From positions 19,755,932 through 19,819,931 of the forward strand of contig NC_081412.1 of the NCBI RefSeq assembly GCF_030272615.1: a stretch of 64,000 bases of DNA. Direction: 5' to 3'. The translations under genes and the position numbers were made by a program. Source of the DNA: Cryptomeria japonica. Lineage: Eukaryota > Streptophyta > Pinopsida > Cupressales > Cupressaceae. The notes under the pieces are model-generated. The model saw only the letters and a list, made by a program, of their open reading frames with translations, did not search any database and was not told the origin of the DNA. Of the stretch, positions 1 to 13,787 are shown piece after piece; the first letter of the stretch is position 1; every line of letters starts with the position of its first letter.

Positions 1-1440
1 TATATTTGGTGAATTCTAGCCATCTTACATCACCTCCTACTTTACCTTTGAGTTTCTTTCTTTAATTTTTGGCTTTGATATTAAAACTGAATATTCATCT
101 ATCTTTTATATCTAATATTTATTTGATATTTAATTCATTATGTTTTAAATTCAATGCATCTTCTATTAGAGTTGCATCCAAAACAGAAACAAAAAATCTC
201 AAAAGATTTCTCGATCTCATTACTTGCAATCTTAGGTTGTATTCTATTGTAACTATGGACTCCTTAGATCTTACCATCATTGAAAACTTGATCACTTCGA
301 TGCACTTCAACAAAGGGGATGCTTTTTCTTACCATGCTGCATATTTTGAATCTTTTGAGATATAAAAGAAAAATGAAATGTCGAATAAGTTACAATTTCT
401 AAAAGCAAAACACAAACAGATTAGATGATGACGTCAAATATTCATTACTTAGATTCAATGAATATTTTTTATTCAATCTTAAAAATTAAAAATATTAAAA
501 ATAATTAAACATATTATCTAATAGATTACCACTTCTTAAAATTATTTTGGTGCCCTCGTAATGATAACTAATTTGAAAGATTCAATAGACCCTATCAAAT
601 GCCCTTAGTAAGCTCTAAGATTTTGATGCGTCATATTCATTATCTCTGCATTTTCCTTCATTATGATGGCAAACTGGTTCTGTGTGTGTCTTTGTCTCAG
701 TCCCCTATTTTCCTCATACCCTTTTTCTTCTATTTGTCCATCGACTGGTGGTGACCAATTGCATATAACTCAAGTGAAGAGTTTACGTTTGCGGGATGAC
801 AAGTTGTCGGCCACTGGGAGCGATGTAAGGGCTTAGTCGATATTCAGTTGTCCCAACGAGATCCACATTAGTTGTTGATTATACAGATGAGGTGACATAT
901 GATGTCCTTTGATGCACTTCTACATCATTAACTTGGTGGGCAGTGTGGCAGTATTATGGTGGGCATGACCAACGAAGAGAAGACAACCTAAAGTTTTGAG
1001 GATTCTGCCCATGGGCCTAGACCATTGATTTGAAGAGTCAAGGATGAGGGTCGTCTAATCTGCATGAAGTTTAGTGGATCCAGTGTCATTAGTAAATGGA
1101 GACAATAACAAAAGACTTCACAAAGAAGAAGAGCAACTGTAGCACCACATCCAATTGACTGTAATATGATCTAGAACAGGAGAGATGAACAAAAGCTAGC
1201 TGGCCAATGGTAGCAAAAGGAATTCTTTTTGGATAGTGAGAATGTGGAAGCACACAATAAAACACATTAGAGAGTAAAACTTTAGCACCACAAATTTTTG
1301 TTCTAAATGTGATGTGACCCTTATGGTTCTATCTAAACTAATATTTTTAAGTTGTGCACATATTTTTTAATAGCATGGTGTTAAGGTGTTGTTCACTAAT
1401 AGGGTTACTATGAATGACAAGGTATCGCATTGTAGGATGG
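1..1440. other. AT-rich spacer, no gene recognised
   Basis: The longest open frame is under 100 codons and shows no domain, signal or family resemblance that I recognise. Around 740-1340 the base composition is slightly richer in G and C and could be an old repeat, but no frame there reads as a protein. Confidence 0.6.
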
Positions 1441-1500
1441 TGATGAAGTGCTAGGTTTCATGTATTCTCTTGATGAAGTGCTAGGTTTCATGTATTCTCT
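1441..1500 (+). repeat. Perfect 30-bp tandem duplication
   Basis: The 30-base unit beginning TGATGAAGTGCTAGG occurs twice head to tail (1441-1470 and 1471-1500) without a mismatch, and a third partial start (TGATGAAGGC) follows. The perfect identity implies a recent slippage or end-joining duplication. Confidence 0.95.
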
Positions 1501-4500
1501 TGATGAAGGCACCACTTCATGAAGGGCTATTTTGCTTAACACTCAAACATAGCACAACAACAAATGATAACACAGAAAATGCAGGAAAGAAAACAACTCA
1601 CTTTCAATCTCTTTAATAAAATAGAATTACAAATTCAGAAATTACAATGTGATAGCCACATGAACTTAACTCATTACAAAGAAAAAATAACTCTTTAAGA
1701 AAACTCTACAATTCAGAGCGACAATCAACACTAATGGAGATATCTTTAGTAATCTCAGTTCACCTCTTTTTTGGCACCAATAACCACCTTAGAATGTTCC
1801 AGAAAGTGCAACTTTGGACCTTGTTTTTGCACTAGAGGTCCAACCATTCATTTTCCCACCTAGGAAGAGTTTTCATTTGAAACTTGAAATTTTATATCAT
1901 AACTTCCAAGAGTCATTAACTTTGACTTGAACATCTGATTTGCTATTATAATATATTGTTGGAAAGATTGCAAGAAGATTTACAATGCCAAAATTATTTG
2001 AAAATCATTTTGTCCATTTTTTGAGCTTTTTTGAGGATTAAGGTATTCAAATTTGACTTTGAAACTTTATAGATTTTTTTTGGGGGATGAATAATATCTA
2101 CCAAATGGTACAAGATATTGAGATGATTCTTTCGACATTCATTTTATTTTTTAAATTTTTTTCCTTGGAGTCATTTTTTATGTTCATATGTGCTTGCATA
2201 GGCCAACTTCCTAAAAATAGTAGATGATTGGTTTTTGTCATTTCAAAATTATGGTTGTCCTACACCTTGTAGGTGTCATCATGGGCTCCAAGGCAACATA
2301 CAAAACCTATAAAAAAAGATTATTTTTTTTGGTAATACACAATTGCTTACACCACTATATGCTCCTATTTCATCTCTTTGCTTATAGCGTTAGAAACAAA
2401 TGATAGGTCTTGTTGGAAAGATTATAAGGCCAACATAAAGTTGGCCATGCTTCAAGGGATCAACCAAGAAACTATTCAAACACACTAAAATGTTGCAACT
2501 TGAGCAATAATGAATAATGAAGATCAAAATGAAATGCTAGATAAGAACTTGCTATGAAGTAATGTGGTATAATATACAAATGAGCTTTCTTATAGAGACA
2601 AGAGATTATGAAGTAGGTACAGCTACTCTTGAGACAAAATTAAATGCATGATGCTCTATGGGACTGATATTAAATAATGAGTTATTCATGACTCGTCTTT
2701 ATCTAAAATGATACCTAAGATAACTAACATGTACAGTATTAAATGATTGTTTCATGTGACAACTAAGCTTTCCCTAAGTAAACTTAATATGTGTGAATAG
2801 GTATTAACCAAAAACTAGTTAAGATATGTCCTTATTCACATCAACATCCCCCCTTAAGTGCAACTTAAGGAGAACAAATTTTGTGCACATTATGCAATAC
2901 TAATATGTGAATGAAATATATGGTTCTTGACAACTAGGCCATCTTAGGTACCCATACACAACTAATCATGGAACTAATCTCTTACAAACTGAGAAAAGTA
3001 GAAAACTTCATTGGACAAAACTCATCTCCAAACAAGAGATAATGCAAATGATGAACAAATGAAAGATGAAGTGATGTTGGAGGTCTCAAGACCAATACCT
3101 CCCAAGAACTACATCCATCACAAAAATCCAAATGATAACCCCCCGTAGGAGGGAAGACGAGACTATGTAGTCCCCCCATAAGGAATAATCCCCTACAAGA
3201 ATGGTAAGTGTTTGACAATAAAATAAGATCCAATGCTTACAAACCATTTGTCTCCCCTTAAGAAGAAACAAAACCATGCATAGACATAGGTGTGCTTTCT
3301 ATTATGGATATACAATGAAAGAAAAAAGGATGGAGAATGAAGATGATGTCTATAAAAATTGCTCACGTGTCTTCGTGTCCATGAAAGATGATGATGCCAC
3401 AATCCATTCAAGCACATGCCCAAACAAACAAGAAAGTGGCAAGTTAGAACTATGTAGAAACTAATATAGAACATCCTCTAAAGGCAATTATGCTGAAATA
3501 TATTCTCCAACCAAATGTGAAAGGCAATAATATTCCTGCTTTTTAGGAATGATGAAAGTCTCAATTAGTGACTCTAGAGAAGAATTCAATGGAAGTGAAG
3601 ATGGATCAGCTATTTCTGAAGAAGAACTGTGAGCCTATGAAGAAACCAAAGAGCATGAGGACACTAAAAAAACAACAATACACTCCAAAATATCATCATT
3701 GACATACATAACAATGACTATGAGGACAAGATCCCTATTTCATTTTCAAATAATTTTTTGATGAGATGTGTTAGATAGTAGAATAAGATTATACAAATAT
3801 GGTAATAAATGAAGCCCTCTAATATGTTTGATAATACCATTGCTCCCATGTCTATAATTTCCCTTTTAAGATGCTCAAATAAGGATGAATTGACAATTCC
3901 ATTGCATACTAGCAAACAATAGTTTGATGAAGTCACTGTTAATAACCGTAGCCAAGGCTAGTATATAATGACAATGGACTATCAATAATATCATCTAATC
4001 ACAGACAATGGTCACAGAGCCACGATGCCAAAACAAAAAAACATCTGTCCAATTGATATAGCTGGCCAAAATACACCTCAGAGTCTCTTTTGGAATGACA
4101 CCATAGTAAGTTGGTAATGGAGAATACGAACTAATGAATAATGCCAATATAAAGCGATAGTTGATATCACATGTCTCGCAACAGGTAATATGCACCGCCA
4201 ATGTTGTATTGAATATATAACATTGGCAAAGAAACAAAATTTGCCACGCTTCTTGTTCTTGAAGGAGGATAGCTCTCTGGGTTATCTGGTTGTTATTTCA
4301 TTTTCTTTAATCTAGCATCATTTGTTACATTCTTCTTGTTTCATTTTTATAATTATTTTTATCATAATCTTTTTTTTAAGTTATTTGTAGAGGTGGAAAC
4401 ATCAAATTGGAAATTTGACTACGGCAAGCTTCTAAAAAAGCATGTCAAACATTTCATTTCATCCTCGGTCTTATGTGTGCATATTTTAGCAAAAGATATT

Positions 4501-7500
4501 AGTTTTTAGGCTAGAGGCTTCACATCACAGATCCATTGTAAGTATTTCGTTGTCCTCTTTGCTAATATTACAAATTCAATATATCAATTCTACCTTCATG
4601 AAATTATACTTCTTCACATTCTTAGTAACTTTTATTCCCACAATCTTTGTAATATAATTTTGATATACACTAGATGGACTACCTTACTCTCAATGGAAAG
4701 GAGAATATAAACTAAATAAATAATTCATGAACTTACTAAAGAATTCCTTTAGTTATGCATTCATCAACCTAATAAATGTACCATGTGCATTAGACAACCC
4801 AAGGAATAACCAACCACTCTCAATGAAAACCTTACAACATTTACCTCTAGATTTACATATTTATCTAAATACATTGTATCAGTTCTTCTTCATCATATTT
4901 TAATAGATCTCATCAGATGACAAATAGCCCACCTTCATATATCTCATCTTTAAAATATGTGATATTCTTCACCAACATACATAAGTCTTCCTTTAGATTT
5001 TTTTTATTGGATTTTACTTGACCTAAGTGACATTAAAAGTATAAGTTTCCTTATCTATACTTGAAATAGGTTCCATGAAAATATCTCCCACACAGTCCTC
5101 TACTTGTTTGATATACATAACCCCTATAATTGGGGTATTAAGTCCTACCTTATCTATTATTGCAATACGAATTAAAGTTCCTTCTTCATAATATGAATTA
5201 TCACTCTATTAGATCATTTATTAATGTCCACCTCTTTGAAATATTCCCTCTCTTTCTCTTTGGTTCTATGTACCTTCAAATGTTTTATTGAACTTATTTT
5301 CTACCTTCATTGAAAATTGAAATTAAAATATGTTGTTGTTAATATTACCAATATTTTTTCATCTCTAATACCCGCCTTAATCCATCTATATATCTTGAAA
5401 CATTTTCCTTTCTCGCTTCATTTATTATATCCTTTCATTGTCCCATCATTTTATCTCAAATTGTGTAACTTCAATATTGACAATAATAACTTAATCTACA
5501 TGTATGGATTTATTTATTTATTACCATCCTATTCCATATTAAAAAATCAAGTTTACCCTTCTACTTATTTCTAATTGTACATCTTTCCACTAAACAACAT
5601 GTCACTTTAATTTATTTGAAGCAAAATGTACTCTATTAGGAAATATGATCTACTCATACTCAAAATATTATTCTAAACCATTTATCCAATCTATTAACTC
5701 TTCTATATTCAAATCACAAAAAAAATAGAAATCACAATTCTAGGTCTCCTACAAATATTAAAAATAACCTTCAACATATTTACTTGGTTTGTTTCTCCCT
5801 CTTCTATTATTTTCAGTATCTTGCAAATTTTATGCTCTTTCACTTTCATTGTCCTATCACTATTTCTAGGGTTCAAAATTATTTTTCTATCCTCTTCCAT
5901 AACATCCCAGTGAATATTTATTATCTTTATTAGCTGAAATATTTCTTCTATATTTTTTGTAACATTAACAACACCTTGTCCTATTTACAATGGCATCTAG
6001 TCCTTTAATTTGATGCAAACTAGCTCAAGTTGGTCATCTTTCCATAATCACTATTTTAATTATCTCATTATTGGTGGTCTATTGATATGATTCTTATATT
6101 TCCCTTAATTTGGTGCATTTTTTCATAAGTGGAATGTTCACTCTCCCAAAGATTCAAAACTTTTCTTTGATAGCATTTGATGTAGTCATGATTGAAAGAT
6201 CTAATGAAAGATTATCCAACCATGCAACCAAATCAGACAACAAAAAAGGAAAGACAACATAATCCTTATTGATTCACAATCATGATATATAATTATTATT
6301 TATTACAATAGGCTTCTAACATGTTAGGTCATAGTCATTTGATTACAAAGAAGAAACTATATAATTTGAAAGATATTGCAATAAAAATAAAGCTAATCGT
6401 CATAAGTACTAAACTTCTTAATTCATAACATCTACTTTAAAATGATAAAGAGAAATGTTTATATGGTGGATTCTAGCATTAGAAGTAATCGCAATTGACC
6501 ACAAGGAGAAGCAAAGCTTGATCCAAAATATAACATGTAGTCAACCAATCATGTGAAATATTCTGTAATAAATCTTAGTATTCTTCAAGACATAATCTCT
6601 CCTAGGTCAAGTGAGTCTCAAAACGTGTTCCTCTAGTTATAAAACATTTGAAAAGGAATAAGAAACCATGAACAATGAATGAGTTAAAAAACTAAATCTA
6701 TGGTTTTTTATTGATTGGAATCTCTTAAGATTTGTATATGTTATTTATGGCTCTATGTAGAATGTGTTTGTTACAAAAAGTTGCAAATAAACAAACAAGT
6801 AAAAGAAGTTATTTTTTGGTTTTACAAGATTTGTCTCACACCTTGGGATGCTCTTGCACCAATTTTATTTTTCATACTATTGCAATGATGAATTTTACAT
6901 ATCCATGTTATTTTTTATTTAGTTTGTGTTTATTTTGAGATACGAACTTCATGTAATTGCATATCAATAAAAGGTGCAATCTAATGCAAAGTTGATCTCA
7001 TCTCCCATAATGTTACTCATCTCATTTACACGTGTTTCCCTAAATATATCTACCATGCTCTATCAATACAAAAATGCATACTAATATAATTATTTTAGTG
7101 ACCTTGACCACTTTTATCCAAAAAAAAAAAAAGAGAGTATAATGATGTATTCACCTTGATTACCCTCTTGCTCCACCTATAGATTCCTCGTTAATTTAAG
7201 CACATTTTATTCTAATTCATTCTTACAAATGCAAGATCAATCTCATATCCATATATCTAACCCCTTAAGTTGTAAATAACCAATTATTCATGCAAATAAA
7301 CAATTATAAGATGCTATATTTAATATAATTTATTTACATAAATAATTCAAAAGTAACTTAAAAACATAATCACAAAAGTAAACATCCAAATGAAAACTTA
7401 AATATTAATATACTCACCAAAGAAACAAAATTTAAAATTTAAGAGATAAGAATCTTATCACAGATGAGGCACAATACACTGGATATTGTCCTTAAGAATT

Positions 7501-8610
7501 GAGAGCATATTTATTATATATAAAGTATTCCACGACTGTTATTCAACTGAGAATTATTCATTTCAAGTGATATAATATAGATTTGTTCATCATCACAATG
7601 GATGATGGAATATGCCAATTGTTCAATCAGCACTGTACATAAAAGAGTTACGTATAGAGTTAACAAAGGCTTTATGGTAATTATGAACAGTTTGCTGCAT
7701 AAAAATTATATATATTAATTAATGTATACTTTATTTAAATCAATACTTTAAATCCTACCAGCCTCCACAACTTATTATTTTACTATATTATAACAATGTT
7801 CAATTGAAATTAACACATCATACAACAATAATTGCATAGACTGATTAATTTATTTTCAGTGCTTATCTCAATCCTCTGTAGCTTGAAAATAAAAGGAATA
7901 AATACACAAGGCCAATATCATTCAAAATCTTGTGATAGTGCTGCTGAAATCCTTTGATAAGTTGGAGAATAATCTGTTTGCAGAGTGAGTCACTGAGCAA
8001 TACGGCAATTCTAAATTCAAATATATCATCAAAAAAACTCTTAAAACTCAATCCATATATCACAAATGTAATGAAATACCCACTTCACTTTCAAGGCTAA
8101 GATTGTTCAGTCATCCACTGAGCATGAATTATTAAAGAATTACAATCTTTATATGTCGACATGATGATACATCTAGCACTCACAGATCTCTTTCAAAAGT
8201 TTTTCTTTTCTTTTCTTTCGTATTGTTGTGATGAGACATCACTAAACTATTGGGTATCAACTCATTCCACAACAGCTGTATGTTTGCTCTCTAATGGGGG
8301 TGTCTTGAACAGAATATAATCTGAGCACTTGTTTGCTTTTTTTGTACCTTTTTTGGAAAGTTAATTCAATATTCAAAAAGTGTCCATCTACCTTCTCTCA
8401 TTGCTTTCAAACTAGAATAATTTGTACTGAGATCTTCACAAAGTTTACGTTATTGGTAATAAATAAATGTAATTTACTTTTGATCTCTACAAGGATATGA
8501 TGATAGACATATCTTCTTTAACTCATATCAGTGAAAGGACCAACGTTCTATAGAACCATGTTGGGATCGTATCTGAGGTACATTTGGTCAAATTCAAATT
8601 GTTTGAATTT
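1501..8610. other. 7.1 kb AT-rich spacer, no gene recognised
   Basis: Both strands carry only short frames (93 codons or fewer) without recognisable motifs, and stop codons are frequent in all frames. There is a run of A at about 7120-7132. I see no LTR ends, zinc knuckles, reverse transcriptase or transposase motifs. It may contain unrecognised old repeats. Confidence 0.55.
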
Positions 8611-8852
8611 GATTTTAAGTTGCATGCGTTGATAATTTGTGCATACTTAGTGTTTAAAAAGATGTTTCAATTCTTTCAATAATTTCGATTTAAAACTTCA
8701 CATCCAAAGGGTAGGGAAAACTTCAAGTATTGAATATGATTTTAAGTTGCATGCGTTGATAATTTGTGTACACTCAGTGGTTAAAAGGATGTTTCAATTC
8801 TTTCAATAATTTCGATTTAAAACTTCACATCCAAAGAGTAGGGAAAACTTCA
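8611..8852 (+). repeat. Two tandem copies of a ~115-bp unit (period 127)
   Basis: The segment starting GATTTTAAGTTGCATGCGTT at 8611 recurs at 8738 and runs in parallel to the shared end GTAGGGAAAACTTCA, with only a handful of differences. The copies are separated by about 12 bases. No coding meaning is visible. Confidence 0.9.
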
Positions 8853-9020
8853 CATACTTGTGGAGGAGATTTTCTTCTTTAAATGCTTGGCCTCACCTTG
8901 CCCTAAACTTTTACACATTTACTTTATGTTACTTCGCATTTTTCATAAATACTATTTATAGCATTTGGCTTGATCTATTTGATGCACTTTTACTTATATC
9001 CATCACTTTTGTTATTTAAA

Positions 9021-9604
9021 AAACATTTGATCTTCACTAGTGCATCTTCGACAACCTTTTGTCAAATAGAATTAGATGACATGGCTAGAAATAGTCTAAG
9101 ACTTTTTAATTTGCAATCACATACCCTACTAAATCCAAAAATGTCCTTTCATGCCCAAAAGCTAACCCTTTTGCAAATGGTCATTTATTTAGTGACATCT
9201 CCTAGGCCATTATATAGATGGATCCACCAATCAAACATTTGGTCTTCACTAGTGCATATTCAACAACCTTTCTTCAAGAGAATTAGATGGTATGGTTAGA
9301 ATTAGTTTGAGACTTTTTAATTTACAATCACATCTACCAAATCAAAAGATGTCCTTTCATGCCCAAAAGTTGACCCTTTTGCAAATGGGCATGTATTTAA
9401 TGATATCTCCTAGGCCATTATAGATGGATCCACCAATCAAACATTTGGTGTTCACTAGTGCATATTCGACAGCCTTTTGTCAAAGATAATTAGATGACAT
9501 GGTTAGAATTAGTCTAAGACTTTTAAATTTGCAATCGCATAGCCTACCAAATCAAAAAATGTCCTTTCATGCCAAAAAGTTGACCATATTGCAAGTGGTC
9601 ATGG
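9021..9604 (+). repeat. Three tandem copies of a 206-212-bp unit
   Basis: Units begin AAACATTTG near 9021, 9233 and 9439 and share landmarks in order: CTTCACTAGTGCAT, TTAGATGACATGG, GTCCTTTCATGCC, and ATGGATCCACCAATC in the first two. Copies differ by scattered substitutions and small indels, so the array is older than the duplication at 1441. The third copy is cut short near 9604. The open frame at 8970-9299 only runs through these repeats and shows no domain, so I do not call it a gene. Confidence 0.92.
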
Positions 9605-9689
9605 GTGATCCCACAATAGTGGGTTACACTTTCACCCATGAAGGAAAAACATAGATGGTGGGAAAAAAATTGGAGGGTGTTCAATCGTA

Positions 9690-9935
9690 CTATGGGTGTT
9701 CGGGTGAACCACCCTTAGGGGTTCGAGCGAACCCCCCCCCCCCCTTCGATCATGCAGGTGACATTAGCGGGGTCCGCTCAAACCCCCCTTCGAGTGAACC
9801 CCCTTTTAACTATTTTTTTAACTAACAATATATATAAATCTGAAAATGACAGTTGGGTAGTCATTTTGAACTATTTGTTTGGGCTCCACAAGGTGTTTAA
9901 GCGAACCCCCCCTTCCATTTCCGACCAGCAGTGCT
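9690..9935. repeat. Cluster of CGAACCCC palindromes with C runs
   Basis: GGGGTTCG-AG-CGAACCCC at 9718-9735 is a perfect 8-bp-arm palindrome. Related versions follow: GGTGTTCGGGTGAACCACC just before it, CTTCGAGTGAACCCCC near 9788, and TTTAAGCGAACCCCCCC near 9898, plus a 13-14 base C run after 9731. The cluster is much more GC-rich than its surroundings. It could be the terminal or subterminal part of a DNA transposon, but I find no matching partner at the other end of the 10-50 kb element. Confidence 0.6.
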
Positions 9936-9970
9936 GCTCAATACTCAACAAAACCCGCTATTCGAGCTAA

Positions 9971-10349
9971 ATTATACCTGCACCAAATTACTTTTTTTCT
10001 TGTTTAAAACTGCTCAAATATGTTGTTTATTTTGTATTTTTAAAATTTATTGTTAGATTTATTTTTAAAAATTAGCAAGTACAAATGTTTATATTTTGTT
10101 TTTGTATTTTCAAATAAATAATCATATATTCAATTCACATTGAACGCTTTAGAAAAACCTTAGAAATTTTTTTGAAAAACTTAGATAACGTTAAAAAAAA
10201 AAAAAAACCTTACAAAATTCTTACAGAACTTTTCATTTTTTTAGAAACCTTTAGAATTTTTTTTGTATTACATTACAAAACCATAAAAAATTCTTTAAAA
10301 ACCTTAAAATACTTTCATTAAAACTCCTTTCTCCCCTTTCAATTCTTTT
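9971..10349. other. A/T-homopolymer-rich spacer
   Basis: Contains an A run of about 15 near 10193-10207 and repeated short words of the form CCTTAGAAA and CCTTACAAA. No gene. It may be the outermost left part of the transposon that follows; the true left end is not identified. Confidence 0.5.
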
Positions 10350-10499
10350 TAGTAGATCTCTCTCTTTCTCTTTCTCTCCCTCTATCTCTCTCTCAACTTT
10401 ATTATTTAATGTTTAGTAATTGAATTTAATGTTTTAGTTTACTCTCTCTTTCTCTCTCTCTCTCCCTCCCCTCCCCCCACCCTTAAGACAATTTTTAGG

Positions 10500-10543
<44 letters not shown>

Positions 10544-10692
10544 CCTCTAAAGTATTTTTTCGTATTTAGATTTTAAAGTAACTTAGTATTTAAATATAAT
10601 GTAAAGCCTTAGTAGTTAAACTTAATTTTTAACTTAGTGTTTTAATTTAATGTTTAGTAATTATTGAGTTTAATGCTCTCTCTCTCCCCCCT
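10350..10692 (+). repeat. CT-rich leader with TTTTTAGGACCTCTCTC motif, left copy
   Basis: Successive (CT)n tracts lie near 10355-10395, 10441-10480 and 10503-10548 (the last nearly pure), with a short one at 10676-10690. Between them are TTAAGACAATTTTTAGGACCTCTCTC and CTTAAGTCTTTTTAG words. The same words occur in reverse complement at 50050-50760. Here they lie just upstream of the plus-strand gene; there they lie just upstream of the minus-strand gene. I read them as inverted subterminal or 5'-leader repeats of one DNA transposon. Confidence 0.7.
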
Positions 10693-11556
10693 TAAGTCTT
10701 TTTAGTAATTAGATTTTAATGTAACTTCTATGTGTTTAGATTAATGTTTAATAATTGAATTTAATGTTTAGTATATTATTCGAATTTGATGTTTAGTAAA
10801 TTTTCATACTTTTCACATGTGTGTGTTCATGTACACTTACATAATTTTTAACTTTATGCTACTTAGATAGATGGAGGATCAAGCTCTAGATGCACAACCT
10901 GCACATCAAGATGCAGTTCCTGATATTGATGAATTTTTTCATTATAGTGATGAGGAAATTCAGAAATTGAGAGCCATTATAGATGATCCTCATACTAATG
11001 TTGTGTGAATGAGTACATGCCAAACCATTTTGACGAGTGTGAAAACCCTTAGAGAGAGTCTAGGCCAACATACACCATATGCCCCCCATGTTGCAGATGC
11101 CATATTTAGGCAGTTGAGCTCAGAGATCTCAGGTGAGGTTTCCTTAGAGGATGTCCAAAGAGAAGTCCCCAAGGAAATTATTGAACGAGATCTTTTTCCT
11201 CAATATCAAGGAAAAAAAACAAGGTTAGAGGATATTAGGTGAAACAATGCATAGATGAGGAAGTGGCTATGAAAATATACCCTCATTTCTTAGTTTCTCA
11301 TGGTCGTTATCCTAATAATGATCAAATACCATCATAATTTTCTCAATAGGTTAACGTTGAGGTCTATTTGGGTATGAAGGTCAACTACCTTGACCTTCCG
11401 ATCTATTTTGGACAGGGGTGAGGTAGAGTGGCTAATCAAGATCCATATCATAGGGCTGATAGATAGGTGCCAACACACATGCGGTTTGTTGGTCACAAAT
11501 TTCCTATGATATCCCCATCCCTCACCCCCATAGAAGATCAAGTAGTGATTTCTTCT

Positions 11557-12723
11557 TATAGAGAAGTGTATACACTCAAAATTGGCTATAAATAATTAAA
11601 TAAATATTTATTATTTATTTAATGATAATTTCTCTATTAAATGATTAAATTGAAAAGTTTAATTAATTTAATTCATTTAGTCATTTTTCTAATGCAATCT
11701 TATTAAATATTTAATATTTAACCATGCACTATGCATTCTTCTAAAGTCTCCATTAATTAAATAATTCTACAATTATTTAATCTTCTTTTCCATCTCACCT
11801 CATCTTCACATCACTCAATCTTGCCAACTCACAATTTTGTGGCTAAACAAATTATTAATTAGCCATATTTATCTTCAACTTCCATCTCCTAAATAAAATA
11901 ATGTGTACGTACACACATTTTCAACTTCCTTATATTCCCTCCATCACTCCTGCATTTTTGGAGGAAGTTGTGTCCACATCATCCTTGTCAACTTCCACTT
12001 GTCCCACATTTCCAAAATATCCTCTAACCATCCTATATTCTTGGAGTCTTTATCTTCAGTCCAGGTGAGCATCTTGCCACTTGGACTCCTCTTCCATCTT
12101 TTCCTCCATTCTAGATGTGTAGGAGGAACATTTTCCCCCTTTTTCTCTCACATTCCAACCAATCTCTTCATAGCCATCAATCTTGCAAGATTTAATCTCA
12201 CTCGTTGATATCTGCCACATGGGATTTTTGCTCATGAAAATATATAAAAAGGGCATTTCCTAAGCATTTTTGAGCTAATAATCATCTAGAAGTTATATTT
12301 CATTCACGTGAGTTTGAGCATCCAAGTATTTTAGCAATTTACAGTGTGCCTTTGGCTTTTAGTTTAATCTTTCATATAGTTGCATATTTAGCTTTGCATA
12401 ATCATTTAGCTTTTATCAAACAACCAGTTATCAGTCCACTCATCAAGTAGTCATCTTGGAAGTAACTACAATGCAATCTGAGAGCAAATATCTGCAACCA
12501 AGTTCAAATGTTGATAGGACACAATGGGACAGTAAGTGAAGGTATAATGTTCTAAGTTTTAAATCCTTTATTTGTTTTATTGGTAACTTTTGGAGTATTC
12601 TATAAGATTCTCTTATCATTTGTGAAAATTAATCAATCTTGCAGGTTCACTATTGAAGTATATTTCTAGGTTACACAAGAAGTAATTGACACCACTGGAT
12701 ATATTGTATTTGTGGCATCTACC
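11557..12723. mobile_element. 1167-bp insertion with 9-bp direct repeats
   Basis: ATTTCTTCT occurs at 11548-11556 and again at 12724-12732. Reading across from the first repeat to the base after the second keeps the host reading frame open (ISS from the left, then ISS-DRLGRYM on the right). The intervening DNA is very AT-rich at its left, and carries a TATATAAAAAG box at 12241 and no recognised gene. A 9-bp target duplication suits Mutator-like elements, but I see no clear terminal inverted repeats. The alternative is an intron with a chance repeat. Confidence 0.6.
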
Positions 12724-13717
12724 ATTTCTTCTGACAGGTTGGGTAGATATATGACAAGTTGAGCATGACCGGGACCATTCATAGGTACATCATCTAGTCA
12801 TGGGGAGGTCGATGATCACTATTATATTGTCGCCATCCCTGCGCCACAGGACATAGCAACTATCTTGGGAGTTTCTTGACATATGCAAATGTGTCAATAT
12901 TTGGCCAAGGACCTCCTACATGCATACAATTTTATTTCATCCCGACTTCAAATACCATTGGGTGAGGTTAGATAGGAGGTGCTTAGAGACTTGCACGTTG
13001 GAGCATCAACTCCTATGCCAAGATATTCACAACATTCTAATCACTATGTTCATGCTCTTTACCCACCTATAGATCTCTCTGTTGCTACAAAGGAGTAGAT
13101 GCGAGTTGATAAGGTTCATATCACACCAGAGGGCTTGGATTCATTTGAGGAGCAACTACAGGGATTGAGCCAAATAGGTTTTATTGATAGGCCACTAGAA
13201 AATCAAACTCTTCATTGATGCCCTCTCATCTACATAGCCCCTTACACTCCTCATTCATTGAGTCTACCAGAGAGAGATATGCAGATGCAATTGTTGTTGC
13301 AGATATGACTATAGCAGATGATCAGATTGCAACTCCTAATACCCAGGTACATGTATAATAAATTATAAATAAAAATATTCGTTCTTAAATTTAATTTATA
13401 ATTTCTATAACTATCAATTATTTAACTAATCCTAAAATGTACACATATAACAGTTACCTCGCATTATTTCCAGCTTGAGCTCAGAGCATGTGGATAGGCG
13501 AGATTCTTTCGATGTGACGTCTATTAGTGGACAGGTGGGTTTTGTATTATGTATGTACATTATTTTTTGTGTATAGTTAATGATCTATTTGATAATATCC
13601 TTTGATATTTAATTTGTTCTACTATTTACAAGGATCGATTGGACATCCATTAGACCAAGACTCTCACTCAGAGGGTTGCTCTGTTTGTAGCCAACATGAT
13701 GACTGATCTATCACTTA

Positions 13718-13787
13718 GAGCACATTCCCCTAGACTACACATGTTTACATATAATAGAGCACATTCCCCTAGACTACACATGTTTAC
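13718..13787 (+). repeat. 39-bp tandem duplication near the 3' end of the plus-strand gene
   Basis: GAGCACATTCCCCTAGACTA recurs at 13757, 39 bp later. Because 39 is a multiple of three, the last exon frame stays open through both copies (AHSPRLHMFT twice) until the stop at 13807. Confidence 0.9.

Noticed and set aside
2982-3474. Minus-strand frames of 63-93 codons
   Set aside because: No domain, three overlapping frames in one place, AT-rich context; likely chance.
9718-9735. GGTTCGAGCGAACC as a tRNA T-arm
   Set aside because: It resembles GGTTCGAnnCC, but no acceptor, D or anticodon arms are nearby, and the word is repeated as a palindrome.
11557-12723. Solo LTR because of the TATATAAAAAG box and a TG...CA option (11567-12719)
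   Set aside because: The flanks of a TG...CA unit do not match, whereas 9-bp direct repeats and reading-frame continuity point to a different insertion.
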